Assembly (NCBI GenBank): GCA_011032825.1
Contig: JAADJZ010000014.1
Coordinates: forward strand, 868,001 to 932,000
DNA: 64,000 nucleotides
Direction of reading: 5' to 3'
Origin: Massariosphaeria phaeospora
Taxonomy: Eukaryota > Ascomycota > Dothideomycetes > Pleosporales
The notes below the pieces were generated by a model that was not told the DNA's origin, made no database searches, and saw only the letters and a list, made by a program, of their open reading frames with translations. How positions within the stretch are numbered: position 1 is the stretch's first letter; each line of letters begins with the position of its first letter. The translations under genes and the position numbers were made by a program. This document shows, in pieces, positions 1 to 12,353 of this stretch.

Positions 1-529
1 TAAAGTTTAACTATGCTTAAGGTTTTTGTATTTTTTTTTGCAAAGTTAACTATTTGTAAGCACGCTTGTTTTGCGCGTATCTATGCAATAGATTACTTTG
101 TAGCAAAACTCTACTATTGCTACTTGTTAAAAAGTCTAAAGTGTTTTTTTTTGCTTAAAGAAACTTGTTTAGACTGTATTTCTTTTAGCTTAGTGTGTAG
201 TTTTTTTTTTTAAAAAAAAAAGTTTGCTGCTGTTGCTAAGAAACAGCGGTTTCTACGTTAAAAGCTTTTTGCGGTAGAGTTTCAAAAGCTTAAAATTCGT
301 TAGTAGGTCTTAGAGCTTCGGGCTTAAGTTAACGTAGTTGTTAGTAAAAAAAAAAAGTTGTTTGCTTGTAAGCTAGCAACGATTAAAAAGATAAAACGTC
401 TTAAGAAAGCGCAGTCGAGCGCTTTTTTTAATTTTAAAAGTACGGTTTCTACCGATAGTCCTATACTGCTGCTACTCGAATTGTTTTTAGCTAACTTAAG
501 CTAGTTACAAACTAACTCTTCTCTGCTCG

Positions 530-3330
530 CTTTTTTTTTTTTAATTTTTCTACTTTTTTAGAAAACTTGGATTCTTTGCTTTTAAATTTTGCTAGTAATA
601 TGCTCGTACTAGTTCCTTGTAGTTTGTAAAATTCTGTATTAGTTTTTATGTATTCTAGCTTTCTAGCTATCCTTGCTATTTAACTAAGTATTTCTACTAA
701 CGTTTAAACTTCTATAGGTTTTTAACTTTCTCAACTTTAAACTTTTTGTTTTTAAGCTTGATATTAGTTGCTACTTTAGCGTTTAGTAGTACTAGTTTAA
801 GAAGTAATTTGTAAAAAACTAGATGTATGCGCATGCTTATAAGTAGCTATAGTTTAAATAATACAAGTTTCTTAACTTTTAGAATTTTAAATAGTTTTAT
901 TTAAAAGTTGTTTAACTTGTTGCATAGTTGTTTAGTTTTTAGGTTTTTTTGTAAGAAGAAAACTTTATTTCTCTTTTTAAAAGTTAGTTTCTTAAGCTTT
1001 TTTTTATTTGCTAACTTAGCTATCGTAAAGTTCCTTTAAGCAATTCGTTAGCTCAATTCGTTGTGTAATTTTTGCATTCTAAAAGCTTTATTATTCGCTG
1101 CTAGCGAAATGCTTTTAATATTTTTTAGATTTTAATAAGCTACTAGCTTATATCTATAATTTGCGTAGTATAGCAAGTATTTTGTAGTTGTAAACTTTGT
1201 ACTATTGTAAGCTAATTGTGCTGTTAGTAGAAGTTTAACTTAGTTATTTTGCAGCTTGTTAGTGTACATTCGTAGGTACTGTTTTAGCATTTAGTTTGTT
1301 CGTTTTGTCTAGCTGTTTGTTTGCGAGTGAAAGCTAGTCGATAGCTTTTTTGCAACTTTTAACTAGGCTAAGAACGTATTCTAAAACTTTAATATAAACA
1401 GTTTGTTTCTATTAGTAATAAACTGTTCTAGCAATTTGTAATTAGCGACGAGTGCTTTTGTAACCTCGTAAGCTATTTTTTCTACTGTAATTAACTTTTC
1501 TGTTAGTACAAAATGTAATTTTTTAGTTAACTAATTTACAATTACCAAGATCGAGTTGCATAGCTATGCTAATTTGAGTTTTAACAATTTTAAAAGCTTT
1601 ACTATAAAGTCTATTATAACGCTAATTTATAAGCGTGCAAGTAGTTTTAGTAGTTAAAGTAATTTATAAAGCTTGTATCTCTTAGGTTTGTTTTTTAAAT
1701 AATTTAAATAGTTGCTTATTACTTTCTAAACTGTGTTTCGTACATAAAGCATTAAGTACTCGTTTAAAATTCGTTAAACTATTTTGTTAATCTCTAGGTG
1801 TTTATATGCTTGTAAAGCATGTAATTTTTAAATAAGCTATATAGCTTAAGTATTGTTTGTAACTATTTATCTTTGCTAGTCGTTTTTGCTTTATTTTTAG
1901 TGCATTCTTTTTTTAATGCTTGTAACTTTAGCTATTTTAGCTAATTGCAGTTAGTTGTATTTAAGAGTTTTGTTTAAGTTCTGTTATAATACTAAGTTGT
2001 GCGTAACTAGTTTGTTAGTTTTTATAAAATCTAATTTTTAACTAAGCGCGTTTGCGACTCTATTGTTAGTTTCTTTGCGATAGTAAATCTTAATGTTGTA
2101 ATCTACTATAAATTCAGCTTATCTAACTTGTTATCTATTTAATTTTTTAGTTGTAGTAAAGCTAGTAAAGTTCTAGTAATCTAAGTACACTTGTACTTAA
2201 TGCCTTGCTTCTTTTAGCTATGCTTTTTATTATTTAAAAGCATTTATTATTGCTAATAGCTTTTTATTGTAAATGTCGTAGTTAAGTTTTGCTCTTAAGA
2301 ACTTTTTAAAATAGTAGAATACTAGTTTCTATTTTCTATTGTTGCATTGTTGTAATAGTATTGCTTTTAATGCGTAGTCTAAGGCATTAGTTTTTACTTA
2401 AGTTTTTTTTTTAGGTCGTGCATCTGTAGCATTAGTACTGTAGTAAACTTCTTTTTAAGTTTTTAAAACGCCTATTCTTGTGCTTCTGTTTATTTAAACT
2501 TTTTATTCTTTTTAGTAACTTCTAAAAGCAGTGTTGTAGTTTTAAAGTAATTTTTAATAAACTTTTAATAAAAGTTAGCAAATTCTAAAAAAAACTGCAC
2601 GTTTTTTACTGTTTTAAGAGTTAGCTATTTTTGTATAGTTTAAATTTTTTTTAAGTCTATAAACATACTTTCTCTTAAAATAATAAATTCTAAATAGCTA
2701 GTTTTTGTAACGTGAAATTTACATTTTTTTAAGTAAAGTAGTAGCTAGTACTGCTTTATTTTTTGTAGCACTTTTTTAACATGCTTCTAATGTTCTTTAA
2801 GCGTTTTTTTAGAGTATATTAATACGTTGTTTAAGTACGCTGTAACAAAAATGTCTAAGTATTTGTATAGTGCTTTGTTAATTAGAGCCTAAAACGTAGC
2901 TAAAGCATTAGTTAGTTTAAATAGCATAACTTAGTACTTATAAAGTTTATATTAAGTTTTAAAAGCTATTAACTATTTGTGCTTTTTTGTAATTTTAATG
3001 CAGTAGTATCCGTTTCGTACGTTAAGTTTCGTAATTTATTTTACTTTTTAAAGTTAATTTATAAGCTTCTAAATAAGCGGTAGTAAGTATTAGTTTTTTT
3101 GTGTAACGTTGTTAAGCTGTTAATAATCTACGCATAGTTTTAATTTTTTGTTTTTCTTTAGTACAAACAATATTGGCGACGCTATTAAGCTTTCGCTTAG
3201 TTGTATGTATTCTCGCTAGATATTCTTTTAAATGTACTTTTTTAATTTCTTTTGCTAGCTGTAAGTTAGAGAGTACATTAGTCTTAGTCGTAGTTTTGTT
3301 TCTTTTTTAAGAATAATTTTGTAATTTTAT
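530..3330 (-). mobile_element. Ty3/Gypsy chromovirus pol remnant (dead)
   Basis: Reading the minus strand through stop codons recovers the domain order of a Gypsy polyprotein. Reverse transcriptase lies at about 3260-2700, RNase H at about 2560-2050, the integrase zinc-binding region at about 1820-1690, the integrase core at about 1570-1000, and an integrase C-terminal (GPY/F-type) segment plus a chromodomain-like segment at about 950-530. The YxDD box reads YLNN, and the three integrase acids appear as Asn, Asn and Lys. Trp and Gln positions are frequently stops. All these changes are G-to-A on the coding strand (C-to-T on plus), consistent with RIP. The chromodomain identifies a chromovirus, a lineage that integrates into heterochromatin. 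Protease and gag should lie above 3.3 kb but could not be delimited, and no LTR pair was identified. Confidence 0.85.
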
Positions 3331-5240
3331 TTTTAGTAATTTGCTAAGTTGTGCTTTTTGTTTTTTTCAAAAAAGCTTCTAAACTCTGTTTAGTATTTAG
3401 TAAAAAAGTTTTTAAATTTTTTTTTTATTTTTTTAGAAAGTTGAGTTGTAGTTTGCTTGTTTTTAAAAGCGCAACTTGTTGTACCTATATAACGCCTATT
3501 TGTTAAAAGTTTTTTTTACAGATTCTTGCGATTTTGTAAAGTAAAATTAAACTAATTCTCTCGTTCTTAAGTAAGCTTTAAATTGTTAAACTATTTTGTA
3601 GTACTACAGCAACTTTCTTTTTAAGCCTTTAGCTGCGTATTGTTTTATTTTTTTAATTAACGTTAAAGTTGTGTTTTTGTAGCTAGTCGTACTTAATATA
3701 CATGTTAAAACTTTTAAAGTTTATAATATTAATACACTATTAGTTCTTAATGCTCGCAACTTTTAACTTAACTTTTTAAGTTTTTAAGTTGATTAAACTG
3801 TTTTTATATTCTAGTAGTTGTCTGTTAGCTAACACTGTTTGTATTAGTTAATTCTTAACTTAGTAAAGTATTCTGTTTCTTTTTACTTATTTTAAAGAAA
3901 CTAATGTCTAAGCAGCTTTGCTGTTAAGTAGTGTAGTAAGCTTTTAGCTTATAACTTTTGCTTTTACTTTTATGTAATTTTGTTTTAGTTGCGTTTTTTG
4001 TACGCTTTGTACGGTTGTGCTAGAAGCACTTATACTATTCTAACTATAAGTCTAGTAGCTCGCTAGTTTTTTGCTAAAAAAGCTTTTAAAGCTTGTTTTT
4101 TTAGAATATTTTATTGCTCGTAGTATTCGCATTTGTTAGCAAAGCATTTCTAAAGCTTTAAAAACTTGTCGTAGTTTTAGTTTTTAAAATTTTATTTTGT
4201 TGCATTTTTTTATAGCTTATAGATAGTGCATTTTGTAGTGCAAAAAGCTAGCGTGCTGCTTAGCACGTATCGTAGTTTTTTGTATATAATTTATTATTGC
4301 ATTCTAGGTAGTTCTTGTTTTTTAGACTTATAAGCTACTATTCTGTAATATGCTTGCAAAACTAGTGTATTTAACATTTTTTATTGTAACACTACGCTTA
4401 TTTGCAGCTACTGCTGTAGTTTTTAAACTAATTGTTGTAGTTGTGTACGTAGTATTTTGTTACTGTACACTTGCTATTTTCAAGCAAAACGTATAATAGT
4501 AATTTTAGCTATTGCTAAGTAAGAATTTTTTTGTTTGCGTAGTATACACAGTTCTTTTCGTTGCACTAGTGCTAAAGTAGGTTTTTGTAATTTTCTTAAT
4601 TCGCGAATTGTATTTTTTTTTTGTTAGCTTTTGTTGTGCTATTGCTGCGTTTGCAACTTTCTATTTTTGTAGTCTTTTAATTTAAAACGTATAAAACCTG
4701 CTTTTGCAATACTAAGCAATGTAGGTTTTTTAGCTGCACATCTAGCATTCGTAGTTTTATAGCTATTCGTTAATCTTTTAGACTTGTAAAGTTAATAGTT
4801 CTTTGTTGTTTTTATTTGTTAGCTTCGTAACGTCTTCAAGATTTTCTATTTAAATTTAATTGTTTTTTGATTTTTCGAGGTTTTTTTGGTATAGTAGAGC
4901 TACTTGCTGTAGTTAAACTATAGCAATAGTAGCAGCTTGTGCGCTTGCTACTTTCTATTGTATTTTTAAGTAGTTTCTGCAAAAGTGTTTGTTTTTGCTG
5001 CATTAAAAACATACTTTATTGTTGTAACGTCTCTAACGTTCTTTTTTTAACAATTTGTTTTTAGAGTTTTGTTTTGTTGAAGTAGCGTTCTTTTTGTTAA
5101 ACTGCTTTTGTAGTAGTTTATTGTTCTAAACTCGTTCAACGCTGTTAATGTTTATTAAATTATAGTAATAAGTTTTTTTAATCGTAGCTACTAGGCGTAT
5201 GTATAGTTTAATAGTAAACTTGCGTTTTTGCTATTGTTGC

Positions 5241-5677
5241 TAACGTACTTTATAGGTTCGCCGGACACACAGGTTCGCCGAACACCTGTTTTTACTAAGG
5301 AAAATCAATAATCTAAGGCTTAATAACTCTAGATCTACTTAATAGAATTTTCTAAAAATTTAATATGTTATTTCTGTATACATTAACTTTTTAATCCTAA
5401 TATTACTAAGCTCTACCTAGTCTAATTCTAGAGATACAAAAAATACGCTAAAATAATCCTTGTAATTTAGGCTTTCTTTAATAGCTTTTTAAATACTAAG
5501 GCTAGAGCTTAGTAACCTTAGAATCTTAAAGTTTATATAGATGCAGCTTAGTAGTGAAATTTTTAAAGAATTCTATAAAGTAGATCTAGAGTTATTAAGC
5601 CTTAGATTATTGATTTTCCTTAGTAAAAACAGGTGTTCGGCGAACCTGTGTGTCCGGCGAACCTATAAAGTACGTTA
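5241..5677. mobile_element. MITE-like element with ~100-bp terminal inverted repeats
   Basis: The two ends are inverted copies of each other for about 100 bp without visible mismatch, then with mismatches for about 20 bp more. The ends read TA-ACGTACTTTATAGG at 5241 and its complement ending at 5677, so TA may be a duplicated target site. Each arm carries two copies of AGGTTCGCCG, giving a CpG-rich tip in an otherwise AT-rich background. The middle (about 200 bp) codes for nothing. TA targets and ACGTA termini are known from fungal pogo/Fot1-type (Tc1/mariner) DNA transposons, so this is probably a non-autonomous relative. Family assignment is inference from the ends alone. Confidence 0.8.
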
Positions 5678-5942
5678 TAGTTAGTTGTTAATTTGTACCG
5701 CAGTTTTAATTAACTCGTTAAGTTTCTTTAGTTTTTTGTTTTAACTAATTTTATTTTTTACGTGTTTTTTTAACTTTGCGTAGTAGAACTTGCATAAGCC
5801 GCGTTTTTCTACATTATCTATTTTAGCTTAAATTTGCTTGAATTTAATTGTGTACTCGCTAGCTAAGCTTTTCTGCTTAAGTAGTTTAAGTTAGTTTATT
5901 GCTTGCTGCGTTTTGTTTACTTTGCCGTAGATCGTATAAAGT

Positions 5943-8235
5943 TTCTACTTAAACGACTTTTAGTTTTTAAAAATGCGCTTTGTGTTTTGCTTTATTTTTT
6001 TTACGTTTTCTACGTGCGTAACGTAATTTTTAGCGTATAACTAAAACTATTCTGCTACGTTGTCTTTTATGTGCATTCTAGCTACTAGAATTTTATTTTA
6101 ATTTATGTAAAAGCTATTGCTGTAATAACAGCAGTAAAAGTCTACGTTAGTAAAAAAAAGTTTTAAGTTTTTTTTTCTCTCGCTATATTTTTTTAGAGAG
6201 AAAGCTTTTGCTAACTTTTTTTTTAGCTTACCTTAAAGCTTTGTAACTACTGCTAATAGTTTTTAAATTTATTTCGCTTGCTGCTGTATCTAATTAGCTT
6301 GCTTTGCTATTACAGCTGCTAGGTTCGTTGTAAGTGTAGTAACGCTGCTACCTATTGTACGTAAGCTCGTAAGTATTACTATGTTGTTTTAGTTTTAAAC
6401 CTAAAGTAGTAAAAGTGTTATTAAAAGTGTTTTCTTACTAAAGGTACGAGTATCGAACTTGAAAATTCTACTTATAAAATTGTTTTGTGTTTAAAAAGCT
6501 TAATAACAACAAAAAAACAATCTCAATTCTATTTTAAATAGAATAACAAAGTAACAATTTGTTGCTTATAAATTCAATCTATGTATAAAATGTACTTAAA
6601 AGAGTTAACTACAAAGAATTTAAATTGTAAAAAAAATTCTACTAATCTATATAGTTCTATAATTCTTTGCTAAAAGCGTTCTACTTAGTTCGCTTAGTAT
6701 GCTTAGTTACTAAGCGCTTTAAGCTAGCTAAGCGCTCGCTGCTTAGTGTACTTAGTCCGCTAAAGTTCTAATCGCACTAATTACTATTACGTAACTGCTA
6801 ATTTAATTCTGCTTCGCGCATTGCTGTACTTTCGTTTTGCAAATCTACAAGCTCTAACAACTTTTTTGCGTCGTTGCTTAGTCTACGATACCTAGTATCG
6901 TCTTTGTTTGTAACACTAAGCTTTTTTGTTTTAGTAGTTAAAGCTTGTTTATTGAAGCTTTTACTTAAAAAGCTTTTAGTTTTTAAAAATGCGCTTCGTG
7001 TTTAGTTTTATTTTTTTTACGTTTTTTGCGTACGTAACGTAATTCTTAGCGTATAGCTAAAACTATTCTGCTACGTCGTTTTTCATGTGCATGTTAGCTA
7101 CTAAAATTTTATTCTAATCTATTTAAAAGCTGTTGCTATAATAACAGCAGTAAAAGTTAACGTTTGTAAAAAAAAGCTTTAAGCTTTTTTTCTTACTGCT
7201 ATACTTTTCTAAAGAAATAGCGTTTGCTAACTTTTTACTCTTTTAACTTTAGAGCTTCGTAACTGCTACTAGTAGTTTTTAAATCTAGTTCGCTTGTTGC
7301 TGTATCTAATTAGCTTGCTTTGCTATAATTAATACTAAACTCGTTGTAAACGTACTAGCGTTGCTACTAGTTGTACGCAAGCTCGTAGAAATTGCTATAT
7401 TGTTTTAGTTCTAAACCTAAAGTAGTTAAAGTGTTATTAAAAGTGTTTTTTTACTAAAAGTACTCGTAATTAGACTTAGAAATTCTGCTTAAGAAATTGT
7501 TCTATGTTCAAAAAACTTAATAACAACAAAAAAAAACAATTTAATTTTTATTTTAAATAGAATAACAAAGTAACAATTTGTTGCCTATAAATCTAATCTA
7601 TGTATAAAATGTACTTAAAAAAGTTAACTACAAAGAATTAAAACTATAAAGAAAATTCTACTAATTTATATAGTTTTATAATTTCTTGCTAAAAGAATTT
7701 TGCTTAGTTTGCTTAGTGTACTTAGTGCTAAGCGCGCTAATTTTACTAAGCAACTTTTGCTTAGTTTGCTTAGTACTAAAACTACTAAGCGTGCTAAGCA
7801 CGTTACGTAATTTTTGCTTACTTAACTTTGCTTCGCGTACTATTTGTAATAGGCTAAAAGCTCTATAGATTTTGGTCGTAGAACTTTAGTAGCTATTAAC
7901 GCTGTACGTAACAGCTTCGACGATACCTAAAAGAGCCTCGCTAGTTTTCGATTAACGAAGGCCTTGCGGTATTGGGTTTTTACATAGCCTTCAAAAGCGC
8001 TTCGTAGGTAATTCGAAAGCTAACTAACTATAAAGTATATAAAGCTCTTTTGTCCGCGCTGTAGATAAACTTTATCGAATTTATTACATTCTTTATCTAG
8101 AACCTGCTTTTCTAGGCGATTTCTTTTTACTATTGTACTTTTGTTTTGCGTACTAGCAAGCTCTAACAACTTTTCTACGTTGTTGCTTAGTTTACAATAC
8201 CTAGTATTGTTTTTGTTTATAACATTTGTATTGTT
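5943..8235. repeat. Direct ~1017-bp tandem duplication, second copy interrupted
   Basis: The segment beginning near 5943 recurs near 6959, with an offset of 1016-1018 bp. Shared anchors include TAGTTTTTAAAAATGCGC at 5961 and 6977, and ATTCTACTAA at 6637 and 7655. The copies have diverged at many C/T and G/A positions. Collinearity breaks in the second copy near 7840 and resumes near 8130, where CTCTAACAACTTTT and the following bases match 6851 onward. The extra ~285 bp in the second copy is listed separately. Both copies contain clusters of GCTTAGT and ACTAAGC heptamers (about 6685-6760 and 7700-7805) that can fold back on themselves. The origin, such as an internal transposon duplication or nested LTR material, is not clear. 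Confidence 0.75.
7840..8130. other. Less-degraded insertion inside second tandem copy
   Basis: This ~285-bp stretch has no counterpart at the matching place in the first tandem copy (near 6815). It is visibly richer in CG, CC and GG (for example GAAGGCCTTGCGG near 7967) than the sequence on either side. It has no convincing reading frame and no obvious terminal repeats. It may be a young insertion or a fragment spared from mutation. Its identity is unknown. Confidence 0.45.
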
Positions 8236-9179
8236 CTTAAAGCGTTAATACTACAGTATTATTTTGTTTTTGTAGTACTATTAAGTTTAGTTTAGTATTC
8301 TACTAAAGGCTTTGCTAGCGAAGCATTTAAAATAAAACAAAACTATAGTATAAGTCTAAGCAGTAAGCAACGTTATACAAGCAAAAAAAATTTATTAAGT
8401 TATTTTTATTTATTCTAATTGCGATAGTGCTATACGCTTAGATTTATACACGCAAGTTTTTTACTTATAAAAAAATTACTTGTGCTAGCTTTTAGATGCT
8501 TGTAAATTAATCGATATTATTTCTAACATAGCAAGTAGTATTTAAGTTAAGAATAAAAAATTGTTTAAAATAATATCTAGATTTCTTAGCTATAAATAAA
8601 GCAGCGATAATTACTATATTAATTTCTTTAATTTTCTTACTATGCAGTTACTTTTTAAACGCAAGCTTAGTAGTTAGCGTTGCTAATTGCAACTTCTCAA
8701 TTTCTAAAGTCTTTAATTGCGATTTTTTTGCTAATTTAAAGTTTTTCTGCAAGTTAGCTGTATTGCTAATTCTATTTTAAACTATTTTTGTAATGTTGTT
8801 TTTTAGTTTCTATTTAAATAAAGCGGTATTTAGAAAAGTGTACTAGTACTTGCTAAAGGCATAGTAGCCGTTGCACGCTTTGCACTTTCGCAATAAAAAT
8901 GCTTTGTTGTTAAATTACTACGCGCGCTTCTAGCGTTAGCTTTGTTTTTTGCTTTTCGTAGAATTGTTGTTATTATCGTTAAGTTCTTTACTATCTAAAG
9001 TAGGTTCGCTTGTAGCGAATACTGCTTTATTTAATTTGCTTTAAACTAAATGTACTAGCTAGGCATTTTCTTTAAACTAGAAAAACATTTCGTTTGCTAT
9101 AATAGTACTATCGTAGAAGCTATAAACTACGAAAAATGTAGTTTAAGTAAAAAAGTATTTAACTATTGCTAACACAAAA

Positions 9180-9600
9180 TCTTTCTTAACAAATTAATTA
9201 TTTAGAGAATTTAGTACTTTTACTGCTTTAGCTTTTGTTATTACGTAATTTACTTTTGTAAGCTAAGTATTCTATTGTGTAATAGTTTTTATTAGTTTAA
9301 AAGCATTGTTGTAGCAAGCTTTTGCTTTTTTAAGTTCGTTTTTTGCTTGAACGCCTACGGTAGCAGCGAGCTTAGAAATCTAGTTTTGATAACGTTATAG
9401 TTAATTTACTTTGCAGTAGTTACTAAAGAAGTATGCAAATACTATCGTTCTAATAAAGTTAGTAACCTAAGCGAAGTATTTATTCTTTTGCTAGTATTGT
9501 ATACCTATAGCTTTAAATATATTAAATCGTTTTTTGAAATCTTCTAAATTTTTTTTGTACAAGATCTTGCTATTATTTAATAGCTCTAATAAGTAGTTAG
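9180..9600 (-). pseudogene. Unclassified decayed transposon reading frame
   Basis: One minus-strand frame reads as a protein-like sequence, with stops mainly where Gln or Trp codons would be expected before C-to-T/G-to-A change. It is rich in Lys, Asn, Phe and Ile, with segments such as FNIFKAIGIQY and FIRTIVFAYFF. I do not recognise the family. It is upstream of the Gypsy pol on the same strand but several kilobases away, so it may belong to another element. It has no ATG-to-stop frame and is certainly not functional. Confidence 0.35.
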
Positions 9601-11472
9601 AAACGAAAGTAAGTAAAACTGTAGTATTTAAATAATCTACATAGTATTGTACAGTGTATGCGTTTGTTGTTGTAGTTAATAGTTAATAGTTTTCTATTTC
9701 TAAACGCGTAGAAAAGCGCGGCGCAGCAAGTAGTTAAGCTATTTATTTAGTATTAAAGAAAGTAGGCTATATTCGACACTCTATTTTTTATATACAGCAC
9801 TTTAGTTCGAGCTATACGCAAGCGAAATGCAATAAACAAGCTTCGAAGTTTTGCTGCAATATTAAAACTTCAAACAACTTAATTCTACTAGCACTAGCTA
9901 CAGCGGAAAATAGAAATTGCAGCGCTAAGTTATTCAAAGCTTAGCGCTAAGCAAAAGCGCTAATTTTACTATTTCTCGTACTAAGTTGCTATTCTAAGCG
10001 CGATAGCGTATGTAGTAATAAAGTTGTAGAAAATGTAAAAGTTGCTAAGAAAATGTAAACTAACTTGCTTAAAATAGCAACATTCTGCTATAAATTCGAA
10101 GCAGATTAGATAAACTTGCAAATCGCTAGCTTTGCTAGCGCGTAGATTTTGAATAAGCAAAAGCTAAAGTAGTAAAACGTTTACTAATCTATAGCTAGTA
10201 CTTTTATAGTAGCTTAAATTAGTGTAGTAGTTGCTTATTAGCTAGCTTTGTTTTAAAGTGCTGTATATAAAAAATAAAGCGCTAAATATAGCTTACTTTA
10301 AAGAATTGCCAAACGTTAAGTAAAGAGCATTTAATTTTAAGTTGCTTAAGCTATTTGATTTACTACGTGTAGTTAATAAAAATAATAGTTTAATTGCAAA
10401 TTAATAGCGTTGTTATTTTAAGTATTCTTCGCTAAGGTTTGTGCAACAGCGGTATTTTTAAGTTTAGTTTACTTTTAGTGCTTAAAAGTAAAAGTACTAA
10501 AACTTTTAACTATTAGATATAACTAACAAGTTGTAATAATATCTTGTAATAATTGTGTATTTTGTTTTGTTTCTAGCATTTCAACGAGGTTGAAAGCTTT
10601 GCGCGCTAGTTTATCTAGGAATAGAAAGTTACATGCTGTGTTTTAACAGCTTTATTCAAAACTAGCTATAAGCAGCACTTTAATTTTTATTAGTAGTATT
10701 TTAGATTTTAATATACGTAGGCGTACGTTAACGTACGTAGCTGTACTAATTTGCGCTACTATAAAAACGCACTAGCTATAAATTAGTAAGCGCAGCGCTT
10801 TATTTATTAAGTAATCTAAGCTCTAGTAGTGCTGCTTATTTACTAATTCTTTTAAATTAGCGTAAATTTAACCTAATATGTCGCTATTTTTAGTGCGAGA
10901 TTTAAAACTATAAAATTTTCAAGTAAATGCGCTTTTACTAAAAGCAATTAGATTTTTGTAATTTTTGCAGCAATCGATTTAACTCGTTAAGCGCTATAAT
11001 ATTAACTAAAAGTGTTTTTGTATTTAACGCGAGGTTAGTAAGTGCAGTAAGTGTAGTAAAAAGTTAAAGTTTAGTAAAAAAACTAGTAGAGTTAAATTTG
11101 TAAGTAGCTCGCTTAAAGCTTAGTAAGTTTAAAAATAAAAGCGCTATTGCAACAGAAATAAAAACTTAGTACGAAAAACGAAAATATAATTGCTACTACT
11201 TACTACTAGCGAAGTAGATAATTTAGCATAAAAATTTGTATTGCTAGTGTAGCAGTGCCTAAGCTTACTTTAAGTATTTTAAACTTTAATGTTGCAGCGA
11301 ATTCTTAGGTAATACTTTGCTAGCGTACGTTAACGTACGCTTGCGTACATTAATATTTAGAGTACTACTAAAAAGAATTAAAGTACTACCTATAGCTAGC
11401 TTTATTCAATATCTTTTGAATTCTATTTCTAATCTAACAAAAAAGCGCTTTTAAATACTATTACTCTACGCT

Positions 11473-12353
11473 TAACGTAAAGCACTAGCGAACTCGCTAA
11501 AATTTCTTAGCACTAAATTCTTAGGTTCAAAGCTTAATAACGTTACTAATAGTAGAGCTATTTAGATAGTTTTTACACTATTTTAAAGCTTTACTCTAGC
11601 ACTTTCAAACTAACTAAAAATTGCCTAAATAGAACTAGTATAGCTAGAGTTATTAAGAGTTAAGTATAAAAAAGCTTGCTTAGCTTCTAAACTCTACTTC
11701 TAGTACTAGACTACTATAATAAATAGTAATACTTTCTAGTATTCTTTTCTATAGTTATTGTTAAGTATTTATAAAAAATTTATAGCGTGCAGCCTAGAAT
11801 TACATCTAGTAGAAAAGTTAGAAAGTTACTAATACTTTTATACTTTTTAAGTAAAAATATCTATATATAGCTAATAAGTAATCTAGTTTATAGTCTGCTA
11901 TAGCTATATCAAGTTTAAAAAGTAATAAATACTTATTATTATAAATAATACTACTAGTCTAAACTACTTAACTTTGTATGTAGAGTTTAACTCTATTTAC
12001 TAGCTTTAAATCTAAGCTGCACGCTATAAATTTTTTATAAATACTTAACAATAACTATAGAAAAGAATACTAGAAAGTTTTACTATTTATTATAGTAGTC
12101 TAGTACTAGAAGTAGAGTTTAGAAGCTAAGCGAGCTTTTTTATACTTAACTCTTAATAACTCTAGCTATACTAGTTCTATTTAGGCAATTTTTAGTTAGT
12201 TTGAAAGTGCTAGAGTAAAGCTTTAAAATAGTGTAAAAACTATCTAAATAGCTCTACTATTAGTAACGTTATTAAGCTTTGAACCTAAGAATTTAGTGCT
12301 AAGAAATTTTAGCGATTTCGCTAGTGTAGCGAGTTCGCTAGTGCTTTACGTTA
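11473..12353. mobile_element. Long palindromic element with ~320-bp inverted arms
   Basis: The left arm (11473-11793) and right arm (12016-12353) are reverse complements over more than 300 bp. I see one 17-bp extra segment in the right arm (near 12313-12330) and only a few base differences. Both ends read TA-ACGTAAAGC, matching the TA plus ACGTA ends of the element at 5241-5677. The ~220-bp centre has no coding potential. The arms are themselves AT-rich. Ends and layout fit a non-autonomous Tc1/mariner/pogo-type or foldback element. It lies at the right edge of the degraded island. Confidence 0.8.
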
